This document shows, piece by piece, positions 24,494 through 32,983 of a stretch of DNA of 64,000 bases (position 1 is the stretch's first letter; each line of letters starts with the position of its first letter). Where the stretch lies: assembly GCF_001951155.1 (NCBI RefSeq), contig NZ_CP016359.1, forward strand, positions 2,070,001-2,134,000, given 5' to 3'. The notes below the pieces were generated by a model. The model was given only the letters and a program-made list of their open reading frames with translations. It ran no database searches and was not told the DNA's origin. Origin of the DNA: Christiangramia flava JLT2011. GTDB taxonomy: Bacteria > Bacteroidota > Bacteroidia > Flavobacteriales > Flavobacteriaceae. The position numbers and the translations under genes were made by a program.

Positions 24494-25207
24494 ATGAAGA
24501 ATGCCCTTTTCGTACTTTTCCTCTTTAGTTGTATTTACGGCTTTGCTCAGGAACGTGAACTTCTTACCCGGCTTCCGGATACCGTCCCTACTTCCATAGA
24601 CAGTCTGTATCGGGAAGATCAGTTGTATGTAGGATTCAGTTTTAATCTGATAACCGATAAACCCTCCACCATTGGGCAACAAAGTTTTTCCGGAGGTTTG
24701 CACCTGGGAATGATTCGTGATTTTCCTTTGAATAAACGTCGAAATATTGCTTTGGGAGCTGGTTTAGGCTGGTCCCTGAATAGTTATGGGCAAAACCTGA
24801 AGATCGACCGGGATTCGCAGGGTAGTACCATTTTCAGTAGCCTGGAAAACAACCAGGATTACCAGACGAATCGCTTTACCACACAATTGATTGAAGCTCC
24901 AATCGAATTCAGGTGGCGTACCAGTACTCCTGAAACCTATAAATTCTGGCGGATCTATACAGGTTTGCGCTTAGGGTATATTTACCGTTTCAGAAGCAAT
25001 TATAAAGATGCTAACGGCCAATTGAAACTCCATGATTTGCCCGAACTGGATCGATTTCGGATAGGAACCACTTTTACTTTTGGGTATAATACCTTTAACT
25101 TTCAATTTTACTATGCGCTGAATCCGTTTTTTCAAAATGCCGAAGTGGACCAGGAATCTTTCGGGATTTCTACGCTTCAGATCGGCCTGAACTTCTATAT
25201 TTTATAA
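24494..25207 (+). CDS. Outer-membrane beta-barrel protein (porin/PorT-like family)
   Basis: 237 residues. A signal peptide (MKNALFVLFLFSCIYGFAQ) is followed by alternating amphipathic strands of an eight-stranded type barrel, such as QLYVGFSFNLITD, GLRLGYIYRFRS and TLQIGLNFYIL at the C-terminus. It resembles the PorT-like/porin family rather than the T9SS protein PorT/SprT itself, and I would not assign it to T9SS. Its stop region overlaps the convergent membrane-protein gene by 6 bp. Confidence 0.7.
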   Translation: MKNALFVLFLFSCIYGFAQERELLTRLPDTVPTSIDSLYREDQLYVGFSFNLITDKPSTIGQQSFSGGLHLGMIRDFPLNKRRNIALGAGLGWSLNSYGQNLKIDRDSQGSTIFSSLENNQDYQTNRFTTQLIEAPIEFRWRTSTPETYKFWRIYTGLRLGYIYRFRSNYKDANGQLKLHDLPELDRFRIGTTFTFGYNTFNFQFYYALNPFFQNAEVDQESFGISTLQIGLNFYIL

Positions 25208-25807
25208 CCAGAGTTTCCAGACCAGTATCTGCGGAATAATCCCGATTATAACACCCAATATCAATTCCCAATTGGTATGCGCTTTATAGTAAAGTCGGCT
25301 GCTGGCCGTAAGACCGGTCGCAATGATCAGGAAGCAAATGGTATAGACGAAATAGATCTGGAAGTACATGCAAAAAATCGAAATAAACATCATTAATGCT
25401 GTAATTCCCACCATGTGCAGACTCACTTTCAGGTTAAAATAAGTAAATAATAAAACAAGCGTGGTCGAAATCAGAATTCCAAGGAAATAATAAAATAGCG
25501 CAGGATAATTGTATTTATTGAGGATCTGGTGTAGGACCATGAAGCATAACAGGATAAATACAAACAGCGGCCAGCGCCTCTCTTTAGTGTCTTTGAGAAA
25601 GATACTTCCCACTTTTCCCAAATTCTTCAGAAGGAAATAAAACACGATGGGGATGAAAATTGTAATGATCGAGATTGCGAGTAATTTGGCTTTGATCACC
25701 TCTTCAGGAAAAAAACGGGGAATGAACAGGAAATAGAACAAACTGCCAGCAAATGGCATCCATAATGGGTGAAAAACGTATGATGCGAGTTTCAGGAGTA
25801 GTTTCAT
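25202..25807 (-). CDS. Multi-pass membrane protein, possibly degenerate PAP2-like
   Basis: 201 residues with about six membrane helices. The segment VSLHMVGITALMMF resembles the SxHxxG part of PAP2 phosphatases. I do not see the full KxxxxxxRP and SRxxxxxHxxxD signature, so catalysis is uncertain. Its ATG overlaps the rpoN stop by 1 bp (TAATG), implying coupling to rpoN. Function unknown. Confidence 0.7.
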   Translation of the reverse strand: MKLLLKLASYVFHPLWMPFAGSLFYFLFIPRFFPEEVIKAKLLAISIITIFIPIVFYFLLKNLGKVGSIFLKDTKERRWPLFVFILLCFMVLHQILNKYNYPALFYYFLGILISTTLVLLFTYFNLKVSLHMVGITALMMFISIFCMYFQIYFVYTICFLIIATGLTASSRLYYKAHTNWELILGVIIGIIPQILVWKLWL

Positions 25808-27264
25808 TAAATTTCCTTGCGTAAACGGGCTACCGGAATGTCCAGTTGTTCCCGGTATTTTGCCACGGTTCTTCTTGCTATGGGATAACCTTTATCTTTT
25901 AAAACTTTTGCCAGTTTCTCATCGGTTAAAGGCTTGCGTTTATTTTCTTCTTCGATAGACATTTCCAGGATCTTTTTGATCTCACGGGTAGAAACATCTT
26001 CTCCCTGGTCATTTTTCATGGATTCTGAAAAGAATTCCTTGATCAGTTTCGTGCCGTAAGGGGTGTCCACATATTTGCTGTTAGCTACTCGCGAAACGGT
26101 AGAAACATCCATTTCGATCTCATCGGCAATATCTTTTAAGATCATTGGCCGAAGATTTCGTTCGTCACCGGTAAGAAAGTATTCTTCCTGGTAGTGCATA
26201 ATAGCACTCATAGTAACCATGAGAGTTTGCTGTCGTTGCTTAATAGCTTCGATAAACCATTTCGCCGCATCCAGTTTTTGCTTGATGAACATGACGGCAT
26301 CCTTCTGCGCTTTAGTCTTTTCTTTCGATTCCTTATAGCCTTTCAGCATGTTGCTATAATCCCGGGAAATATGCATTTCCGGAGCATTTCGTCCATTCAG
26401 TGTAAGCTGTAATTCACCATCCTCGATCTTGATCGTAAAATCTGGTGTAACATGTTCCACGATACGGGTATTCCCGGAATAGGCTCCGCCTGGTTTCGGG
26501 TTCAGGTGCTCGATCACTTCAATGGCCTCCCGAAGTTCATCTTCGGAAATATCGTGGCGTGTAAGCAGTTTTTTGTAGTGTTTTTTGGTAAACTGGTCAA
26601 AAGATCGATCCAAAATATCCGTTGCCAGTTCTACCTGTTTGGTAGGCTCTTTTCGGTTTAACTGAATCAACAAACACTCCTGAAGATCTCTTGCTCCAAC
26701 CCCGGAAGGATCCAGTTTTTGTACTTTCTTAAGCACTTTTTCCACCGTTTCCTCATCAGTGTACACATTTTGGGTAAAGGCCAGGTCATCTACGATATCC
26801 ATGATCGTACGTCGAATGTACCCGCTCTCGTCCACACTTCCAACCAAAAATTCAGCAATTTCGCGCTCTGTTTCTCCAAACCTGAAAGTGCTTAACTGGT
26901 TCTTCAAATGCTGGGTGAACGAAGTACCCGCAGCATAGGGCACGCTTTTTTCATCATCATCAGGGCTGTAATTATTTGCCTGTAAACGATAACTCGGGAT
27001 CTCGTCATCGCTTAAATATTCATCAACATCGATCTCGGTTTCTATGCTTTCGTTATCATAATCGTCGTCAGAATTCTCATTAGAAAGATCTTCATATTCA
27101 TCAAAACGATCTTCCTTTCCGTCTTCGAGAGCAGGGTTTTCCTCCAGTTCCTGCTTCACTCGTTGCTCAAAAGCCTGGGTGGGCAGCTGGATCAACTTCA
27201 TTAGCTGGATCTGCTGCGGTGACAGTTTCTGGGATAACTTAAGATTTAATTGTTGCTTTAGCAT
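25807..27264 (-). CDS. rpoN: RNA polymerase sigma-54 factor RpoN
   Basis: 485 residues. Region I is the Gln/Leu-rich MLKQQLNLKLSQKLSPQQIQ. A very acidic region II (about 45-90) precedes the core-binding domain, the HTH (VSTVSRVANSKYVDT, about 385) and the RpoN box (ARRTVAKYREQ, near the C-terminus) that contacts the -24 promoter element. It directs transcription from -24/-12 promoters with AAA+ activators. No activator gene and no obvious GG-N10-GC promoter was seen in this window, so its targets lie elsewhere. Confidence 0.95.
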   Translation of the reverse strand: MLKQQLNLKLSQKLSPQQIQLMKLIQLPTQAFEQRVKQELEENPALEDGKEDRFDEYEDLSNENSDDDYDNESIETEIDVDEYLSDDEIPSYRLQANNYSPDDDEKSVPYAAGTSFTQHLKNQLSTFRFGETEREIAEFLVGSVDESGYIRRTIMDIVDDLAFTQNVYTDEETVEKVLKKVQKLDPSGVGARDLQECLLIQLNRKEPTKQVELATDILDRSFDQFTKKHYKKLLTRHDISEDELREAIEVIEHLNPKPGGAYSGNTRIVEHVTPDFTIKIEDGELQLTLNGRNAPEMHISRDYSNMLKGYKESKEKTKAQKDAVMFIKQKLDAAKWFIEAIKQRQQTLMVTMSAIMHYQEEYFLTGDERNLRPMILKDIADEIEMDVSTVSRVANSKYVDTPYGTKLIKEFFSESMKNDQGEDVSTREIKKILEMSIEEENKRKPLTDEKLAKVLKDKGYPIARRTVAKYREQLDIPVARLRKEI

Positions 27265-27344
27265 AGTTCATACTTCTATAACAAAAATAAGGAAAATCCA
27301 GGCCAACCTCGCTTTGGCATCGTTCTTACTCTAATAAACTTTTG

Positions 27345-28211
27345 TTAAGGTGTACGAAGATGACGTTTTAAAAAGCGGAATTTCTTCGGAAGCTTTTCTT
27401 CAAAGATCATTTTTTTACTTGTCGCCGGGTGCTGGAATTCAATTTTACCGGAAAAGAGGAACAGCGATCTATTGCTGAAAAAACCCTCTTTTTGGCCATA
27501 AATGTCATCAGCAACGATCGGTTTGCCGGCTTCGGAGAGATGAATGCGAAGCTGATGCGTTCTGCCCGTAATGGGTAATAATTTGACTAAACTATAGGTT
27601 TTGGATTCCACTTCATAGGTTTCCAGTGGTTCGATGATGGTCTCCGCTGCTTTTCCTGCAATTGGTTTCCTGATGCTTTGATGGGATTCAAATTCCCCGT
27701 GAATAATTGCAAAATAGGTTTTCTGAATATGCTTTTTTGTAAAATGCTGGTGTAACTGAAGCAGGGTCTTACGGGTTTTTGCAATTAAGAGCAAACCGGA
27801 GGTTTCCTTGTCCAGCCGATGTGCCGGTTCTGGGGCAGGCAAGGCGTCGGTTGCTTTTGAAGCTTGCAGGTTAAAAGGAAGTGCACTTCGAATGGTTTTA
27901 AAATAATTTCCACTGGTGGCAACCCCGGCAGGTTTTACGATCACCGCCAGTTCCTCATCTTCATAAAGAACCTTGAGCGGTAATTTGAAGATTTTGAATG
28001 TGGCAGTCTCCTGAAGTAACTCGATTTTTTGCCCTTTCTGAATCCATTGGGCAGTGGTAGCCGTGCTGCCATCAATTAAAATAAGCCCTTTTTTGATGGC
28101 TTTTTTAAGGCTGCTGCGGGTAGGTATTCCTTCGAAAATTGAAACTCCGTATTCCTGCAACCTGATGGATTCATCGATTGCAGGAACAATATGAGTTTCT
28201 ATGACTTTCAA
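27345..28211 (-). CDS. RluA-family pseudouridine synthase
   Basis: 288 residues. An N-terminal S4-like part precedes the catalytic domain with HRLDKETSGLLLIAKT (about residues 135-150, catalytic Asp), KTYFAIIHG and LLPITGRTHQLRIHL. Such enzymes isomerise uridines in rRNA or tRNA; which position is modified cannot be told. It lies 18 bp downstream of asnS on the same strand, with 80 bp before rpoN. Confidence 0.88.
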   Translation of the reverse strand: MKVIETHIVPAIDESIRLQEYGVSIFEGIPTRSSLKKAIKKGLILIDGSTATTAQWIQKGQKIELLQETATFKIFKLPLKVLYEDEELAVIVKPAGVATSGNYFKTIRSALPFNLQASKATDALPAPEPAHRLDKETSGLLLIAKTRKTLLQLHQHFTKKHIQKTYFAIIHGEFESHQSIRKPIAGKAAETIIEPLETYEVESKTYSLVKLLPITGRTHQLRIHLSEAGKPIVADDIYGQKEGFFSNRSLFLFSGKIEFQHPATSKKMIFEEKLPKKFRFLKRHLRTP

Positions 28212-28229
28212 ATAGTTTTTTTTTTCCGA

Positions 28230-29672
28230 CTAAAATTCGGCGTTTTGAGGTGTTCTCGGGAAAGGGATCACATCACGAATATTGCCCATTCCGGTAGTAA
28301 ACTGCACCAATCGCTCGAAACCTAATCCAAAACCACTGTGTACGCAGGTTCCGAACTTACGGGTATCCAGGTACCACCAAAGTTCTTCCTCTTCGATACC
28401 CAACTCGTGCATTTTTTGTTTTAGTACATCCAGGCGCTCTTCTCTCTGGCTACCGCCAACGATCTCTCCAATCCCGGGAAACAGAATATCCATCGCTCTT
28501 ACGGTCTTTCCATCTTCATTCAAGCGCATGTAAAAAGCCTTGATCTTTGCAGGATAATCGAAAAGAATCACCGGGCTCTTGAAATGTTTTTCCACCAGGT
28601 AGCGCTCATGCTCACTTTGAAGGTCTGCGCCCCATTCTTCAATGATATAGTTGAATTTTTTCTTCTTATTTGGTTTGCAGTTCTTCAGGATTTCTATGGC
28701 TTCAGTATAGCTAACTCTTTTGAAGTTGTTTTCCAGTACGAAATTCAGTTTTTCAAGAAGTCCCATCTCGCTGCGTTCTGCCTTCGGCTTCAGCTTGTCT
28801 TCATTTTCCTGTCTTTCGGCCAGAAATTCCAGGTCATCCTTACAATTCTCAAGAACGTATTTCAGCACATATTTGATGAATTCCTCAGCGAGGTCCATAT
28901 TTCCGTCAAGATCACAGAAAGCAACCTCCGGTTCGATCATCCAGAACTCTGCCAGGTGGCGGGAAGTATTGGAATTTTCTGCCCGGAAGGTAGGGCCAAA
29001 AGTATAAACCTGTCCTAAACCAAGTGCGTAAGCCTCGGCTTCCAGCTGACCGGAAACTGTTAAATTGGTCTCTTTTCCGAAGAAATCTTCTTTATAGTTG
29101 ATCGATCCGTCCTCATTCATAGGAGGATTTTTCATATCCAGAGCGCTCACACGAAACATTTCACCTGCGCCTTCCGCATCACTACCGGTAATGATCGGGG
29201 TGTTTACGTAGTAGAAATTCTTTTCCTGGAAAAACTGGTGAACAGCAAATGAAAGTCTGCTTCGCACACGCATCACCGCTCCAAAAGTATTGGTGCGAAC
29301 ACGCAGGTGCGCTTGCTCTCTCAGTTTTTCCATGCTGTGTTTTTTAGGCGACAGGATGGTAAATTTTACTTCTTCGGGATTGGCTTCTCCAAGAATTTCA
29401 ATGGATGTAACTTCAATTTCCACGCGCTGCTGGCTGCCCTGGCTTTCTTTCAGCGTTCCTTTGACAGAAATTGCCGCTCCTACGGTGATTTTTTTCAGAA
29501 TTTCTTCTTCCGTATTCTCAAAATCGATAACACACTGGAGATTCTTGATGGTAGAACCGTCATTCAGGGCAATAAAACGATTGCTTCTGAAGGATCTTAC
29601 CCATCCTTTCACGTGAAATTCCTGCAGGAACTGATCGCTTTCCAGTATTTCAGCGACTTTTGCTCGTATCAT
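28230..29672 (-). CDS. asnS: Asparaginyl-tRNA synthetase
   Basis: 480 residues from ATG 29672 ([20 protein letters not shown]). The longer frame to 29723 would start inside or before the promoter and is rejected. An N-terminal OB fold binds the anticodon ([20 protein letters not shown]). Class II motifs follow: motif 2 around [20 protein letters not shown] and motif 3 near [11 protein letters not shown]. It charges tRNA-Asn with asparagine. The TATCTTTG element 20 bp upstream supports the start. Confidence 0.94.
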   Translation of the reverse strand: MIRAKVAEILESDQFLQEFHVKGWVRSFRSNRFIALNDGSTIKNLQCVIDFENTEEEILKKITVGAAISVKGTLKESQGSQQRVEIEVTSIEILGEANPEEVKFTILSPKKHSMEKLREQAHLRVRTNTFGAVMRVRSRLSFAVHQFFQEKNFYYVNTPIITGSDAEGAGEMFRVSALDMKNPPMNEDGSINYKEDFFGKETNLTVSGQLEAEAYALGLGQVYTFGPTFRAENSNTSRHLAEFWMIEPEVAFCDLDGNMDLAEEFIKYVLKYVLENCKDDLEFLAERQENEDKLKPKAERSEMGLLEKLNFVLENNFKRVSYTEAIEILKNCKPNKKKKFNYIIEEWGADLQSEHERYLVEKHFKSPVILFDYPAKIKAFYMRLNEDGKTVRAMDILFPGIGEIVGGSQREERLDVLKQKMHELGIEEEELWWYLDTRKFGTCVHSGFGLGFERLVQFTTGMGNIRDVIPFPRTPQNAEF

Positions 29673-29692
29673 TTCTTCAAAATTTAGATCAG

Positions 29693-29700
29693 CAAAGATA
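29693..29700 (-). promoter_or_regulatory. -7 promoter element of asnS
   Basis: TATCTTTG on the minus strand is a perfect TAnnTTTG, 20 bp before ATG 29672, and decides against the longer start at 29723. Confidence 0.6.
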
Positions 29701-29740
29701 GTTTTTAGCCAAATGCGGGGCAAGCGGCCTATCTTTTTGC

Positions 29741-32158
29741 TTATGAATTATTGGTCTCGTTTTTATCTAGTTCTTCGTCGTCTTCTTCGGTTTCAATGAT
29801 CTTCATGGCCGGCTCTTTCATCACCTGCTTGTTGGCAATATTTCGTTCCAAAGAAAGCAGCAGCGACGGAAGCAGTAACAGGTTGGCCAACATGGCAAAC
29901 AGCAAAGTAGCCGAAACCAGTCCGCCCAGCGCTACGGTCCCACCAAAACTACTGATCATAAATACGGAAAAACCGAAAAACAGGACGATGGAAGTGTAAA
30001 ACATGCTAACGCCCGTTTCCCGAAGCGCTGCATAAACCGAACGCTTGATCTTCCAGTTATTGACCTTTAATTCCTGGCGATATTTGGCCAGGAAATGGAT
30101 CGTGTCATCTACAGAAATCCCGAAAGCGATGCTGAATACCAAGATAGTTGACGGCTTGATCGCTACGCCCAGGTATCCCATAAGTCCCGCGGTTACCAGT
30201 AGTGGTAAAAGGTTTGGAACCAGGGAAATCAGGATCATTTTAAAGCTTCGGAACATCCAGGCCATGAGTCCGGCGATTAGTAAAATGGCCAGTCCCAGGG
30301 AGATGATCAGGTTTTTCACCAGGTAGTTGGTGCCCTTTTGAAAGAGCAGCGCTTTTCCTGTAAGTTGTACCTCGTAGGCTTCTTTTGGAAAGATCTTTTC
30401 GATCTGCGGCATCATGTTCTCTTCGATCTTCTCCATTTTATCTGTCCCCACATCCTGCATATAGGTCGTGATCCTGGCGTATTGCCCGGTGCTGTCTACA
30501 TAAGCTTTCAGCAACCCGTCACCGGTATCCATATTCTTAGCATATGGCATGATGAAATTTCTTTCCTGGGAACTTGGTAGCTGGTAATATTTTGGGTTTC
30601 CGTTATAATAGGCCTGTTTGGTGTATTTCACCAGCCTGGTTACTGATATTGGATTGGAAAGCTCCGGAATTTCAGCAATATAGTTCTCCAGCTCCTCAAT
30701 CCGCTTGAGCGTACTAAGCTTCAGCACGCCATTGGGGCGCTTCGTGTCGACCAGGATCTCCAAAGGCATTACGCCTTCAAATTCCGACTCAAAGAACTTT
30801 ACATCCTGGAAGAACTGTGCTTCTTCCGGCATGTCTTCGAGCATGCTTCCGGAGATTTTGATGGTGTAAATCCCAATAATGCTGGCAACCAGTAGCGATA
30901 TGGCGGTGATATAAATGGCAATTCTATGGTGTCTTACCATTTTTTCCATCCAGTCTACGAATGCGCCAATCCATTTTTTGTTCAGGTGACGAAGGTGACG
31001 GGTCTTGGGTGGTCTCAGATAACTGTAGATGACCGGGATGATGAGCAGGCTTAATACGAAAATCGCGATAATGTTGATCGAAGCTACGACCCCGAATTGT
31101 TTCAGTAATTCACTGTCGGTTAGAATGAACGTGGCAAAACCCGAAGCAGTTGTGAGGTTGGTCATCAAAGTGGCATTACCCACTTTCGCGATCACCCGTT
31201 GCAATGATTTTGCCTGGTTCCCGTGTTTCTGAATTTCCTGCTGGTATTTATTGATAAGGAAAATACAGTTCGGGATACCTATCACGATGATCAGCGGCGG
31301 AATAAGGGCGGTTAAAATGGTGATCTCGTAATTCAATAATCCTATGACCCCAAAAGCCCACATTACGCCAATGCACACAGTAACCATGCTGATTAACGTA
31401 GCGCGGAAGGACCTGAAAAAGAAAAAGAAGATAAGAGATGTTACGAGTAGTGCTGCTAAAATAAAATACCCTATCTCGTTTACAATATTCTGGCTGTTCA
31501 GCGTTCTGATGTATGGCATTCCTGAGACACGAACATCTATTCCCTGTTCCTGTTCAAATTTTTCGATGATAGGATCGAGTTCTTCTAATACAAAGATTTT
31601 CCGCGCCTTGGTGTTTACCAGCTCTTTGTTCAGGTAAAGGGCTGATTGTATGGTGTTGGAATGACCGCTGTAAACCAGGTTTTCATAAAAAGGCATGGAG
31701 GTAAAAAGCCGGTTTTCAAAATCTTTCAATTCAGCCGCATCAGGATTTTTTTCAGTAATTACCGGCACCATTTCGAAGCGTTTGGGATCCTCGAATTTTT
31801 TCAGTTCCATAAGGCTGGCCGGGGAGATCACGTGGTCTACCTCCGGAAATGTTTGCAGGGTATCGGTAAGTTTATTCCAGGCTTTGAACTTTTGCGGGGT
31901 GAAAAGCGAAGAATCTTTTACGCCTAGCAGAATGAGGTTTCCTTCTTCGCCAAATTTGTCCAGGAAACTGTTATACACCTTATTAACCTCATGATCGTCT
32001 GGCATCAGATTCGCCTCGGTGTACGAAAACCTCATATATTTCCACTGTGTGGCAAGTAGAACGGTGGCAACGATGATTGCCAGTATGATGATGATTCTAT
32101 TTCGAAGGATCAGGCGGGCGATGGAATTCCAGAATCCGAAGCTGAAAATCTTATGCAT
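29741..32158 (-). CDS. RND superfamily (MMPL-type) exporter
   Basis: 805 residues in two homologous halves. Each has one membrane helix, a large periplasmic loop, then five helices (first group about 220-390, second about 620-780). The helix containing [20 protein letters not shown] carries the Asp pair used for proton coupling. The C-terminus is acidic and cytoplasmic ([14 protein letters not shown]). MMPL/HpnN-type exporters move lipids or other hydrophobic molecules; the cargo is unknown here. A promoter element lies 18 bp upstream. It is upstream of asnS on the same strand but has a separate promoter. Confidence 0.88.
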   Translation of the reverse strand: MHKIFSFGFWNSIARLILRNRIIIILAIIVATVLLATQWKYMRFSYTEANLMPDDHEVNKVYNSFLDKFGEEGNLILLGVKDSSLFTPQKFKAWNKLTDTLQTFPEVDHVISPASLMELKKFEDPKRFEMVPVITEKNPDAAELKDFENRLFTSMPFYENLVYSGHSNTIQSALYLNKELVNTKARKIFVLEELDPIIEKFEQEQGIDVRVSGMPYIRTLNSQNIVNEIGYFILAALLVTSLIFFFFFRSFRATLISMVTVCIGVMWAFGVIGLLNYEITILTALIPPLIIVIGIPNCIFLINKYQQEIQKHGNQAKSLQRVIAKVGNATLMTNLTTASGFATFILTDSELLKQFGVVASINIIAIFVLSLLIIPVIYSYLRPPKTRHLRHLNKKWIGAFVDWMEKMVRHHRIAIYITAISLLVASIIGIYTIKISGSMLEDMPEEAQFFQDVKFFESEFEGVMPLEILVDTKRPNGVLKLSTLKRIEELENYIAEIPELSNPISVTRLVKYTKQAYYNGNPKYYQLPSSQERNFIMPYAKNMDTGDGLLKAYVDSTGQYARITTYMQDVGTDKMEKIEENMMPQIEKIFPKEAYEVQLTGKALLFQKGTNYLVKNLIISLGLAILLIAGLMAWMFRSFKMILISLVPNLLPLLVTAGLMGYLGVAIKPSTILVFSIAFGISVDDTIHFLAKYRQELKVNNWKIKRSVYAALRETGVSMFYTSIVLFFGFSVFMISSFGGTVALGGLVSATLLFAMLANLLLLPSLLLSLERNIANKQVMKEPAMKIIETEEDDEELDKNETNNS

Positions 32159-32176
32159 GGCTTGTTTTTAGCGGTG

Positions 32177-32184
32177 CAAAGGTA
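32177..32184 (-). promoter_or_regulatory. -7 promoter element of the RND exporter gene
   Basis: TACCTTTG on the minus strand is a perfect TAnnTTTG, 18 bp before ATG 32158. Confidence 0.6.
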
Positions 32185-32285
32185 AAAAACTCACCTTACA
32201 TTTTCGATTCCAATGAATTAATATTACCTTCCAAACTATCTTAAGTTATTTTTCAATAATTCATAAATCATTAAAAGGAATTTGT

Positions 32286-32894
32286 ATGAAAAATTTATAC
32301 ATACTATTGCTATGTTTTTTTGTTATCTCCTGCTCTGAAAATAGTAATGAAATTACAGAAGTTGAAGTTGAGGAAGGTCAAGATTTTCCTGTCTCTGAAG
32401 ATAATAATGAAAATACAGAAGTTGAGGAAGGTTCAGAATTTTCTGTTGAGGGAGACAGGATCATTTTTGGTAACTACTCAGATGGTTATTGCTCTCTAGA
32501 TTGCAGAGAGTTGTTTTTGATAAAAGATGGTCAACTTTTTCGAGATATGGATATAGACGGTTGGATTGGTAGTGAAAGGCAGGTATTGAAACATACCAGT
32601 TTTGATACTGTTCCTATGTCACAAGAACAATTTGAAAAAGTTAAGGGAATGGCTGATTTTCCAGAAAGTATTTTTGTAGATGAAAACGTTAGTGATGATG
32701 TTATTCATCAACTTACAATGGATTTCGACTATTATATTTATATAGAAAAGGATGGTAAATCGCAGCAAATTATATTTGATCATATTAACAACAAAGCTAA
32801 GCCTGAAATAAAAAAGTATTTTAAAACTTTTATAGAAAGTCAAAAGGCTTTGGATGTATGGGTTATTGATACAACTAAATGGGATCTACCGTAA
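32286..32894 (+). CDS. AT-rich lipoprotein with an internal acidic repeat, function unknown
   Basis: 202 residues. The lipobox is VISCSEN (Cys at about 16). Two copies of an acidic unit follow (NEITEVEVEEGQDFPVSED and NENTEVEEGSEFSVEGD), and the repeat is also visible in the DNA at about 32346-32455. The remaining domain has a cysteine pair (GYCSLDCRELF) and ends KALDVWVIDTTKWDLP. I recognise no family. Its base composition is clearly more AT-rich than the neighbours, which suggests recent acquisition. It stands alone between two minus-strand genes. Confidence 0.75.
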   Translation: MKNLYILLLCFFVISCSENSNEITEVEVEEGQDFPVSEDNNENTEVEEGSEFSVEGDRIIFGNYSDGYCSLDCRELFLIKDGQLFRDMDIDGWIGSERQVLKHTSFDTVPMSQEQFEKVKGMADFPESIFVDENVSDDVIHQLTMDFDYYIYIEKDGKSQQIIFDHINNKAKPEIKKYFKTFIESQKALDVWVIDTTKWDLP

Positions 32895-32924
32895 GGAATA
32901 CACTTAAGTTAGAAATTCGTAGCC

Positions 32925-32943
32925 AAAGCAACCAGGTTGCTTT
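32925..32943 (+). terminator. Possible weak terminator hairpin
   Basis: AAAGCAA-CCAGG-TTGCTTT is a perfect 7-bp stem 31 bp after the lipoprotein gene, but only a short, broken T run (TTTATTGG) follows. Confidence 0.4.
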
Positions 32944-32983
32944 ATTGGTTAATTTTAAGGTAAGTCAAAGACTTTGTAAAATA

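Noticed and set aside
24494..25207. T9SS component PorT/SprT
   Set aside because: Only general beta-barrel resemblance; no other T9SS machinery gene is nearby, so a general porin-family call is safer.
25807..27264. Sigma-54 (-24/-12) promoters linked to rpoN
   Set aside because: No convincing TGGCAC-N5-TTGC-like element was found upstream of genes in the window.
29741..32158. Acidic C-terminal TEEDDEELD run in the RND exporter as a translational-fusion remnant
   Set aside because: Simple charged cytoplasmic tails are common in this family.
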